Part shown: positions 1 through 9,620 of the stretch, in pieces
Numbering within the stretch: the stretch's first letter is position 1
How the letters are laid out: every line of letters starts with the position of its first letter
Assembly: GCA_013146195.2 (NCBI GenBank)
Contig: CM028379.1
Location: 161,540,437 to 161,604,436, forward strand
Source of the DNA: Codonopsis lanceolata
Lineage: Eukaryota; Streptophyta; Magnoliopsida; Asterales; Campanulaceae
Direction: 5' to 3'
DNA: 64,000 nucleotides
Notes under the pieces: generated by a model
Told to the model about the DNA's origin: nothing
What the model saw: the letters and a program-made list of their open reading frames with translations, nothing else
The model's database searches: none
Position numbers and translations under genes: made by a program

Positions 1-928
1 TCCTAATTGAGCCCTAACATGTTGTGCTAGGTTAATTGATGATTATTGAGTTGGATTAATTGGTGATTAATCTTAAACCTCCACTAAGTGTACCATGGAA
101 GTTCCCCTTATGCCCTTCCTCTTTGTGGGTGTTATAACCCCAAACCCTTTAGAGAGTTCAGCCATTTTCTCTCATTTCTTCGACAAACAAAACGTATTCT
201 AGAGAGAGAGAGAAAAAAGGGAGACATTGGAGCTCTAGAACTTCTCCTTCCGATCTTCGAAGATCTGACCGTTGGATCGTTGAATCAACTTAGGATTCTT
301 GAAGCCCTTGACAAGTAGAACAACCTTCACCGATTCATTTCCTTTTCCTTTTCCTTTACTTTTCATCCGAGCTAGGTAAGCTACTTCTTCCTTTTCTTTT
401 GGATTTTTGGCTCATTGACCCTGAGGAAAACAAAATGCTTGCTATGTGAGGTCAATGAGTACTTATATGTGATGTATGTCTATATTTTGTAATTTTGGAA
501 ATGTGAACTTGCTAGAATCATCAGTAGGTTGATTTCCATGTGTATTGAAGTATGTTATTAAGCTTCACCTAGTATATTTATATCATTGAGCATGATAGCT
601 AAGTCTTTGCCTAGAAATGTATGTGTTAAACATGATTCTTATACTCTAAATGTCATTCCTTGAAGTAAGAAATATCTTGAGGGTTTAATTGGGTATTCGT
701 GAATTTTATGGTGTTATGTATGGTTATATGTTAAAGCTTGTGAGCATGCTAGATAAATTCCTATGTTGGATTACATGCTTGAAATGTGATTATTGACTCT
801 AGATGACATGTATTGATCTATGAATCCAAATTTGGGGTTTCGTTGGGTATATATGGATTATTTGGATTACACCATGTTGTTAACCTTGATAACTTAGCTA
901 TGAACATTAGCTAATGAAAATAGGAGGG

Positions 929-1986
929 TGTAAGTCCCGTTGGCAACTGACAAGGCTAGAGGGGGAGTGAATAGCCTTTTAAAAACTTTGAGGGTGTCCT
1001 TTTAAAACTTTAATAATTGCAGCGGAATTTGTAATCTTGTCAGTCAGCCGATATTAGGTCAGTTGGTTGATGTTTTACAAAAACTGAAGTTAGTGAAGAT
1101 TGGTCAGCTGGTTGACACAATTGTTTTTCAAAAATAACTTTTAAGATAGATCATTGAATATAAAGAAAAGAACTGAATAACAATTTATCAAAACAATTAA
1201 GTAAACAATTTATGTAAGAAACTGGCTGACACTTAAGTAGATCAAGATTTCTTAAGTGTTAGATCAGTTTGTAGTGAAATAACTGACAAATAAATTGAAG
1301 TGGTTCACAGTAAAACTGTTACGTCCACTACCAAGTTGGTCAAACTTGGATTTTTGAAGTGCACTAATTTTATTAAAAATCTAAGTGATCTCTAATGGAT
1401 TAGTGTACAACAAAAGACCAGTGTTTATGGAGTATGATTGAAATCCAATCACACTCGTGAGACAAACAGTCTGATTTCTAAAGAATATGAAGTAAATCAC
1501 TCAGTGTTTGTCTAAACAATAACTAGAAGGAAATTTTCAAAGACGAGTATCTAGCTAAAGTTTAAGAAGGCTAAGCCACAGAGAGAATTTTTTTTAGAGT
1601 AGAATGCTTCAGACTTCTATGTTTCTTCAAGTGATTCCTGAGGGTATATATAGATAATCTTGAAGTGTACCCCGTTAGGAACACATTTCAATTTGAAATG
1701 TGTTAAGCTATCCATACGTATCTTTTCACAAGATCACATGGATCCTGTTAGACAGATAACATACATAATACCTATCACAACACAAAATAAGAAAGTGTCA
1801 GTACAAGAGAATGTTCAAGTAAATGAGGTAAAAAAAGCTGACACTATAACACTATGGTCAGCTGATCAGAGTGACTAACAATAAATAATGTTGCAAGCTC
1901 ACCAAAATAATATAGCAGCTTATAAGATCTTGGCTGACAAAAAGTAGAATGATTTTAAGCAAATTTAATTTAAGGCAAGATTGAAC
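929..1986 (-). repeat. 3' LTR of the Sirevirus
   Basis: This 1058 bp copy matches 12043-13105. In element orientation it begins TGTTCAATCTTGCC and ends GGGACTTACA. The main differences are scattered substitutions and a missing block of about 8 bp near 1277, relative to AAGAGCTG near 12387 in the other LTR. A polypurine tract lies directly inside it. Confidence 0.95.
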
Positions 1987-1999
1987 AATCTCCTCCTAT
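1987..1999 (-). other. Polypurine tract of the Sirevirus
   Basis: On the minus strand the sequence is AATAGGAGGAGAT, directly next to the TGTT start of the 3' LTR. This is where plus-strand DNA synthesis would be primed. Its position confirms the LTR boundary. Confidence 0.85.
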
Positions 2000-2188
2000 T
2001 TGCTTAAAACCATTCACTTTAAAGCAGAGAGCAATTAAAGAACTTATGTTCTTGCAAAATAGAAGTTAGTAAACCAAGCAGATAACACATAAATGCATTA
2101 GTAGGAAATTAAAACCAGGAAGAATGTAATTGTATACTACAAGTAAAACGATTGTCTAAGAAGTATTAGAGTTTAAGAGAGTTTTTGA

Positions 2189-3352
2189 TCAATCATTTGC
2201 TGATGTAGATCCTTCAGTAGGCTTGTTAGCTTGAGTAGCTACAACTAATGGACCAACTTCAGCAGTAGGCTTGTCAGTTTGAGCAGTAGCATCCCTATCA
2301 GCATCTTTTTCAACTTCAGGTCCAGGTTCCTTGTCAGCATCAGCATCCTTTTCCTTTTCTGTTTCTGTTTCAGTCACTTACTGAGATGGCTTCAGACCAA
2401 GTCGTTGTCTAAGAATTTTGTTGTCAGCCAGAAATGCATCAGCTCTTGCTATCTGTTTCTTCTCCTCCTGAATGGTTTAAAGCAATGTAGCTTCAGCAAT
2501 GAAAGTCTTGTTTGCCCATTCTTGCTGATAGAGCAGTATTGTTCTCCAGTCATCCATGTGAGCTTCCCTAGGTGCACCAGCAGCAATGGAAGCTTGGACT
2601 TCAATTGTGATTATCTGTATGAAATTAGGGAGAAGAGAGGCAACCTGTTGCTGAAGAGTAGTAAGTTGATTTGTGTGATGAATGAAGTCTGCTTTCATCT
2701 GGAGATGATGGACATATAACAGGTCCAGCTTTGTTGAAGTAGAAAGAATGCCTGGTGGAGAAGGGTCAGCAGGCTCAGGGGCAGGAGTTTGAGAAGAGCC
2801 TGAAGCACTAGAGAAGAACTAAAAGGTGTGGATGTCTCCATCCTCAGGGTCTGGAGGGAAGAAAGTGGACATAGGATAAGCAGGAGCTTGAGATGTGGGC
2901 TCTGGGTCAAGATAAGGTATGACATCATGGAAGATAATTTTCTTTCTAGTGGGGTGTTGAAGAGCTTAAGTGATGATTGCCTGTTGTCTCCTTGGCTTTC
3001 TGGAGGCCAACTGAGAAGGAGTGAGCAGAGACTCATTGACAGATGTAGACTTGGAGGAGTCAGATGAGGAGCCCATGGAAGATTCTTCATCTGTTTCTTC
3101 AGCTGACTGATGATGAGTACTATCAGCTGGGGAATCATCAGTTAGAGCAGGTTGTGTGGCATTAATGAGGCTGACTGATAAAGGAAGAGAGGAGTGTAGA
3201 GATAAGTAAGGTAAAATGATCAGAGGAGAAGCCTGGTTTGGGTGAGTTGGTTTGTCAGTATCAATAAGGTCAAGAGTAGGAATCACAGTGTCAGCAGAAG
3301 AGATCACAATATCAGCTGAAGGACCAGCGGGAGGAATTGGAATGGCTGACAC
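2189..3352 (-). pseudogene. Sirevirus extra 3' coding region, Ser/Thr/Pro-rich and acidic end
   Basis: Three open stretches (3352-2966, 2698-2477, 2377-2189) with stops and shifts between them make the C-terminal part of the 3' coding region. The first is rich in Ser, Thr and Pro with an acidic patch (EETDEESSMGSSSDSS). Between them the frame reads HDVIPYLDPEPTSQAPAYP. The second has a coiled-coil-like LTTLQQQVASLLPNF. The last is highly charged, with Asp/Glu/Lys repeats (TETETEKEKDADADKEP). Proline-rich and coiled-coil segments are described for SIRE1-type env-like proteins, but I see no membrane anchor here. Confidence 0.5.
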
Positions 3353-3454
3353 ATCAGTGGCGTATCACGAGAACAAGCCGACAGTGGGCCGACACTTGAG
3401 TGGGTGTAGGAATGGGAGCAGACACAGGAATGACTGATGGTGAGGCTGCAACTA

Positions 3455-4440
3455 TTAGAGTAAAAAAAGGTAAAAAGATAGGTCATAGAAAGAGGTGAAG
3501 GTGGGTCTTGGTTCAAACAATAGATACGTGTAAAACTGCCAAGAAATATCATGAACAAGAGGTACCACAATGGGGACTGTAGGGATTGACTTTGAGATTA
3601 ATGGGGTAGGATCACTGGTGAATGCATTAGGGAAAGCTGTGGACTTAGAAGCTCCTCCTTGCATGGAGGCCATCTGTCTGTGGAGTTCAATGTAGGCTTG
3701 ATTAGCTGAATTAACAGCATCTTGAACATATTTGTTTGTTGCTTCTCGGATTGCCGCAGGCCGGGTCCACGATGGTTGTTCAGCTTGATGTAACATATCA
3801 TCTTCTGGCAGAGTGGGTCTTCCTACCAGATAGGGATCATTATGGTGCAATGCAGGCAGTTCATGTACTTTGCTGTAAATGGTCCAGGCTAGAAAGATGA
3901 GTTCAACCTGAACAAATCGATCATTTGACAGGTAAAATCTATTCCATAGCAGAGGGAAAGGGTCAAAATACTTGCCATAATTGGCAACCAGATCTTCTTG
4001 GGACAAGTTAGGAGTGACAGGATAAAAGACATAGGGTCTTCTTTTCAAGTTATGGTCAATGTATTTGATGGGATTTACATGTGGTTTTTCATTTTTCTTC
4101 TCCTCATGGAAAGAGAGAAGAAACTGTACAAAATAGGGAAGATGATCAATTGGAAATACCCACTTTGGAGGAATGGGGACATGATTTGCTTGGTAGTATG
4201 AGTGTCTTGGATGGAAGGAAGGATTCCTAATAAAAGGGAAAATTTTGATTGGAGCAGTGTTTGAGGATCTAGGATTTGAGGCAGGAGAAGCTGGTGAAGG
4301 ATCCGTGACTGGAATGTCTGGGTTTGGAGCGAAAGGAACGAAATTACCTGGATTTAAATCTGGGTTTCTTCTCAGTCTTTTGGGAGCTTGCTCAGCAGCT
4401 AAAGTCAATCTTCTTTGTCTAGTTCTTTGAGGTGCAGGGA
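3455..4440 (-). pseudogene. Sirevirus extra 3' coding region, second part
   Basis: About 325 codons are open. There is no good ATG at its start and the frame extends upstream through an Arg-rich stretch, so it is a continuation and not a separate gene. It has a Pro/Asn-rich start, a middle with many aromatic residues (WVFPIDHLPYFVQFLLSF, LWNRFYLSNDRFVQVELIF) and a helical EATNKYVQDAVNSANQAYIE segment. The last 30 residues or so are probably a frameshifted tail. The product is unknown. It may be part of an env-like protein, but that rests only on position. Confidence 0.55.
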
Positions 4441-4500
4441 TGAGAGAAATGTCAGTTGGTTACGCTTCACCGACCGACCAATGTCACCGCTCTTACCACT

Positions 4501-5253
4501 TCAATCGGCCGAATTAATATTTGCCGACCGACCAATAGCGTGTCGACTGCTGCCTTTGTTGACCAATTGCTGGGTGACCAATTGCAACTGGCTGACTAGT
4601 AGAGGTAGCAGTAAGAGCTGGGTCCTTGTCCTTCGAGATCTACGACCCGGTTGAGCTGTGGAGATTTCTTGACCAAAGTGGCTGGATACATTAGCTTGCT
4701 TGATGTCTATAGCCATATATTTCATGGTTCTTACTGGTTCTAAGTGTCCAATGGTCAGGAGACGATGTTGAAGAGCAAGAAGAGATCGAAGAAACTGATT
4801 GATGATGAGATGGTGTGTAAGTCTTGGATTGCCAGAAGCCATATTCTCCTTGTATTTAGCTATGTTGGTCTTCACACATTCAACCAGCACAGCTCCCCAG
4901 TTAACTTCAAAGTTCTCCACAATAGCTTCCATGAGAAATAGTTGAGGCTCTGTTATCTTATCATGTCCACCAGATTTGATAAGAAGACACTTATCCAGTA
5001 CTGTAGCAAGAGCACAGTGGAGAGGAGCAAATCTGTTCTTATGCCTATCAAAGGCAAGCTCCACATGTACTTCTCCAGGCATAGTAATCCAGCCTGCTTG
5101 TTGGGTTTCTTCAGGAATGGTGTAGATGGATGAACCATCATCTGACAGATTTGGAAAGACAGTCGTAATGGTTTCGGAGTCAAAGACTATGGGTACTCCT
5201 TTGATGGTTCCAGAGAGAGAGAATAGATCAGCTGGATTTTCCTCCATAGACAT
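4501..5253 (-). pseudogene. Sirevirus extra 3' coding region, first part (env position)
   Basis: The 250-codon frame starts at an ATG at 5253. The protein is mostly globular: an acidic start, a central GAVLVECVKTNIAKYKEN stretch weakly like the 'putative plant transposon protein' domain, then a basic Arg-rich segment near residue 208 and a Leu/Gln-rich tail. I do not recognise a signal peptide or a clear membrane segment. It lies where Sireviruses carry their env-like ORF, after RNase H and before the 3' LTR. The tail after about 4640 looks out of frame, and the next part runs in another frame, so the two were probably one longer ORF. Function is unknown. Confidence 0.6.
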
Positions 5254-6090
5254 GAAGAATTCTTCGGTTAACTAGCAGCTAAATGTCCTGGTGTTGAAGG
5301 AGAGAAGGGGAGTCAACCCAGAAGTTGCCAGAAGATGCAGAAGTTCAACCCCAAGGGGTTCAGAGTTGAGAGACACGATATCTAAGAGACATCCTAAAGC
5401 AGTATTGCTTGTCATTTTCCTGAAACAATCACAACAACAAAGTTAAGAAAACAAATGGAACAGAGAGAGATAATGAGAAGGTAAGAAGAAGGAGTACCAG
5501 AAAGGCAAGGGTTAGGGCTTGAAGGAGTGCCAGTTGAAAAAGATAGAAGAAGAAAAAGAAAAAGAAGAGGAATTAAAGGTGAGGAATGAAGTGTAGAATC
5601 TGATATAAAGAGAGTATATTTATATGAGGAGTTTTTATAAGTACGAATGCTTATAAAAGTTGAGAAAGTGGGTTTTAAAAGCGAAGATATGGAGTGTAGT
5701 GGAAAAGTACACAGAATATTGGTTTTTGTGATAAAAGGATGATTTATGACAGAAGGTTATTATCACAATGATGAGCCATTTTTGTGCAAACACATCACTT
5801 CAACCGCCAGTGATGGTAGGATAGTGGAAAGGTCATTTTGGCTTCTCAAGAAAGCTTCGCGAGTTCCAAGGAGAAATAAAAAGGCGGAAAATAAATAAAG
5901 GAATTTATAATTATTTTTAATTTAATATGAATCTTAGTCGAGATACGATCGCCTTTGATTATGATGTTAGTTGTTCGAACAAATGACTATAATGTCACCA
6001 CTATGTTGTTGTCACTAATGAAATTTTGTTAGCTAAAGAATAGAGAAGTGTCAGATGATCATATTTTGACAACTGTGTTGACTGAATAAT
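5254..6090 (-). other. Sirevirus spacer between RNase H and the 3' coding region
   Basis: No convincing open frame occurs here. It includes an AG-rich stretch (5460-5600) that in element orientation is pyrimidine-rich, directly upstream of the 3' coding region, and could hold a splice acceptor for a subgenomic transcript. That use is speculation. Confidence 0.5.
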
Positions 6091-6314
6091 GTCAACTGAT
6101 GAATGTCAGCTGATGACTACAAGTTGTCAGCTGAGAATTTGCTCTGCTAGACCGAACGTATATGTGAAGACAAAAGTTAGCCTAATCCGGCCGACAATAT
6201 TTGTCAGCTTTGCAATGTCAGCTATTGCCTTTAAGAATATCATCAGAGGTTTGAAAAGTGTCAGCTGAATGATGTCAGCTGATGTAATTTGTCAGCTAGA
6301 TAAATGTCACCGAC
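6091..6314 (-). repeat. Cluster of TGTCAGCTGA-type motifs upstream of the 3' coding region
   Basis: About nine copies of GTCAGCT or a near variant occur in 225 bp (near 6091, 6105, 6126, 6203, 6217, 6260, 6274, 6291 and 6306). The full TGTCAGCTGA contains the palindrome TCAGCTGA. The cluster is in the non-coding spacer between RNase H and the 3' coding region. The same motif is scattered through both LTRs and through coding parts of the element. Sireviruses are known to carry conserved palindromic non-coding repeats; equivalence is inferred. Confidence 0.7.
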
Positions 6315-6436
6315 AAACCAAGAAGAGCACCTTTCTTTTTACAAATGATTTAATTACTCCGCAAGGATTAGGAAATATCTCTATGACATTATAAGCATTC
6401 CCAATTCACCTTCTTAGAAATTCAAATCTATCGATT

Positions 6437-6963
6437 TTAGAGTTTAATATGTCGCCTAATTGAAATTCTGTGAGGAACATATTCTAGCTGAACATTACCT
6501 TTCTCAACATGATCTTTTAAGAAGTAATATCTTATGTCTATATGTTTAGTTTTAGAATAAATAACTGGATTTTTAGAAACAGAGATAGCAGAAGTATTGT
6601 CACAATAAATAGGACATGTTCCCATTTGCATCTCATAGTCCAATAGTTGTTGTTTCATCCAGAGAATTTGTGAAAAGAACTACCGGGGAAGAATGTATTC
6701 AAATCAGAGTCGAGGTGGAGACGCTTTTCAGATGCCCATGATATCAGTATGTTTCCAAGAAACTGACATGTTCCGCTGGTGCTTTTTCTGTTCACTCTAC
6801 AGGCTGCAAGATTAGCGTCTGAATATCCAATTAAGTTAAAAGATGAATCTCTAGGATAACAAATACCAAATTTTTCAGTATCAATCAAGTATCTAATAAT
6901 TCTTTTTGAAGCAATCATATGAGATTCCTTTGGGTTAGCTTGAAATCGAGCACATATACACAC
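6437..6963 (-). pseudogene. pol: Sirevirus RNase H, broken
   Basis: The region encodes the connection and RNase H domain of copia pol: RYLIDTEKFGICYP, LIGYSDANLAACRVNRKSTSG, then after a frame break KQQLLDYEMQMG, YCDNTSAISVSKNPV and YFLKDHVEKGNVQLEYV. The SDAN Asp and the CDN Asp of the active site are visible. The last motif is characteristic of the SIRE/Maximus lineage. A frame change lies near 6655-6700. The usual tail (LADIFTKPL) is not recognisable. Confidence 0.9.
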
Positions 6964-7023
6964 AGCAAATATAATGTCTGGTCTATTAGCAGTTAAATAA
7001 AGAAGAGATCCAACTATACCTCT

Positions 7024-7828
7024 TTACTCAGTTGTATTAACTGGTTTACCTTTTTCATCAGTGACTAAATGACATTCAACTCCCATTGGAGTGTTTGTTG
7101 AATTTGCTTCTTGCAAGTTATACTTCTTGATCAGCTCTCTTGTGTATTTTGATTGATGAATAAAGATTCCTTCTTCAGTTTGCTTAATTTGCAAACCTAG
7201 AAAGTAAATGAGTTCTCCCATCATGCTCATCTCAAATTTTCCTTTCATAAGATTCTCAAATCTTTTATACAAAACTTCATTAGTAGAGCCAAAAATAATA
7301 TCATCAACATAAATTTGAACTAGTAAGATATTACCTTTGTGCTTTAATGAGAAAATAGTAGTATCGATTTTACCTCTTTGAAACCCTTTATCCATGAGTT
7401 CCATACCATGCTCTTGGGGCTTGTTTGAGACCATAAAGTGTCTTTCTTAGCTTGTATACATGGTCCTTCTTCTTGATATCAAAAAATCCCGGAGGTTGTT
7501 CAACAAAGACTTGTTCTTGTAGGTCACCATTTAGAAATGCACTTTTTACATCCATTTGATAGACCTTGAAATATTTGAAAATTGCATAGGCAAGAAATAA
7601 TCTACTAGCTTCCAACCTGGCAACAGGAGCAAATGTTTGATCATAGTCAATACCCTCCTCCTGTGTATAGCCTTGGGCTACCAATCTTGCTTTGTTCCTA
7701 GTGACATTTTCATCTTCATCCAACTTGTTCCTAAACACCCATTTTGTTCCAATAACTTGTTGATCTGAGGGTCTTGGAACAAGTTCCCATATTTGACATC
7801 TTTCAAACTGATTTAATTCTTCTTGCAT
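7024..7828 (-). pseudogene. pol: Sirevirus reverse transcriptase, frameshifted
   Basis: The first part (7828-7388) carries standard copia RT motifs: WVFRNKLDEDENVTRNKARLVAQG, DYDQTFAPVAR, QMDVKSAFLNGDL, and KTLYGLKQAPRAW. The frame shifts near 7400-7434. The second part (7434-7024) has the catalytic motif QIYVDDIIFGSTN and FEMSMMGEL.YFLGLQI. Both polymerase aspartates are present, so the break is in the frame and not in the active site. It continues into RNase H downstream. Confidence 0.93.
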
Positions 7829-8092
7829 GGCCTCAATCCATTGGGGATCCTCCAGTCCTTCATCAATCTTTTTGGGTTCTATGGAGGAGACAAAAGCATG
7901 TGAATCAAGAGTTTCATTTCTGGAACTGCTTCTTGTTCTTAGACCAGCAAAGGGATCACCAATGATGTTTGAAAGTGGATGATGTTTAGCTTCTCTAATT
8001 TCTTTGGGAAGGATTGGAATGTGTTCAGTTGGTAAGGGTGAAGAAAGAGGAATGTCAGCTGACTGAATAGTTTCATACGCAAGTAGGTCAGC

Positions 8093-9033
8093 TCACTGGT
8101 CAGCTGTAACAGGATTTGGATTGTCAGCTGGCTGGAAGTTATCAGCCTGCAGAGGCTCATTCTGAATATCTAAGGTTACAGCTGGGGGAATGGAAGATGA
8201 AGGATTATTCTGAATTGAACTACCATTGTTTCCTATCTCAAAAATCTCAAAATTGTCAGTAACATCAAAAGTCTTAGCAGACTCAAGTAAATTAAAATCA
8301 TCAAAGGTAATATGCATATATTCAACAATTACTTGAGTTTTTCTATTATAAACTCTATAGGATTTACTATATTTGGTATAACCAACAAAAATACCTTTAT
8401 TAGCTTTTTCATCAAATTTACCTTTATCATCACTACCATTGTAGTGAATGAAGCATTTACACCCAAAAATTTTAAAGTAAGCAATGTTGGGTGTTCTTCC
8501 TCTCCATAATTCATTGGGAGTCTTTCCATGAAACTTGTTTTTGAGAGATCTGTTTTGAGTGAAACATGCTGTGTTGACAGCTTCTGCCCAAAAATACTTT
8601 GGCAGTTTTGCTTCAGTTAGCATTGTTTTACCTGCTTGAATTAATGTCTTGTTCTTCCTTTTAGCTACACAATTTTGCTGAGGTGTTCCTACTGCTGAAA
8701 AATTGTGATCAATGTCATGATCATCACAGTATGTATCCATGCCAAGGTTCTTGAATTCTGTGCCATTATCAGATCTTACACTTATGATTTCACATTATTT
8801 TTGAGTTTGAAGATTTCTGAACAGAGAAGTGAGAATTCCATAAGTTTCATCCTTAGATTGCATCATTTCAACTCATGTGTACCTTGGGTAATCATCCACA
8901 ACTACCAGAGTATATCTATTTCCTCCTAAGCTTGCAGTTGTAATGGGACCAAATAAATCCATATGAAGTAGTTCAAGAATTCTTTTGATTGAAAGATATG
9001 GTTTAGGTTTGAAAGAAGCTTTTGTCATTTTTC
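8093..9033 (-). pseudogene. pol: Sirevirus integrase core, catalytic Glu changed to Lys
   Basis: On the minus strand, 8740-9033 encodes the core start: HMDLFGP with the first catalytic Asp, then VVVDDYPRYTWVE, and RSDNGTEFKN with the second Asp. Stops lie between these motifs, near 8800. The 215-codon stretch 8740-8093 continues with VGTPQQNCVAKRKNKTL. The family normally has a Glu just before RKN, the third acid of the DDE triad; here the codon at 8660-8662 is AAA (Lys). FWAEAVNTA and the IFGCKCFI region follow, as expected. The enzyme would be dead even without the stops. Confidence 0.9.
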
Positions 9034-9579
9034 CTAAATGCAAGTATCACATTTTTTATCAGAATGAAAGTTTATAGATGGCAGACCTTTCACTAAGTCT
9101 CCTTTAGAGAGTTTTGAAAGATATTTAAAATTCAAATGTGAAAGTCTTTTATGCCAAAGCCATGAAGTTTTTGAAGAATTGTTTGCTACTAAACATATTT
9201 GAGTGTTGTGATTTAAATCAAGTAAATCAATAGCAAAAACATTTCTTTTTCTAGAACATGTAAGTAAAACTTCATTTGTGATGTTGTTTTTTATAAAACA
9301 ATGAGTAGACGAGAAAGGGCAACTCATACATTTGTCATAGAATTGTGAGATGCTTAAAAGATTATGTTTCAAACCTTGTACCAATGAGACATTTTCAATT
9401 TTTATAGATCTTCTGATAATGGATCCATAATCTATGGTCTTCCCTTTTGAGTTGTCTCCAAAAATGACAGAAGGCCCTTTGGCTGAGATAATGTTAGTAA
9501 GGAGTTCAGCTGGCCCAGTCATGTGTCTAGAGCATCCACTGTCTAATATCCATATATCAGTTGATTGATTATCTGACAT
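9034..9579 (-). pseudogene. pol: Sirevirus protease and GAG-pre-integrase region
   Basis: The 181-codon open stretch starts next to the aspartic protease active site WILDSGCSRHMTG (catalytic D in DSG). Further on is the GAG-pre-integrase zinc-binding start, with WHKRLSHLNFKYLSKLSKGD and, near the end, CDTC, which completes an H-H-C-C finger. In copia elements these precede the integrase core. The frame stops near 9034 and the integrase continues on the same strand in other frames, so pol is interrupted here. Confidence 0.9.
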
Positions 9580-9620
9580 TAAGCATACCTGAAATATGAA
9601 TATTTAAATCATGGTATCCT

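Noticed and set aside
88..318. Small plus-strand gene of 76 codons
   Set aside because: It lies in the leader-like part of the gypsy-like LTR and has no recognisable motif.
2279..2719. 146-codon plus-strand frame
   Set aside because: It is antisense to the charged and coiled-coil coding part of the Sirevirus; its Ser/Phe-rich content is what the reverse of that sequence gives.
2695..3138. 147-codon Leu-rich minus-strand frame with membrane-like stretches
   Set aside because: It is an alternative frame of the Ser/Thr/Pro-rich part. The true frame reads HDVIPYLDPEP, so the apparent membrane segments are not evidence for an envelope protein.
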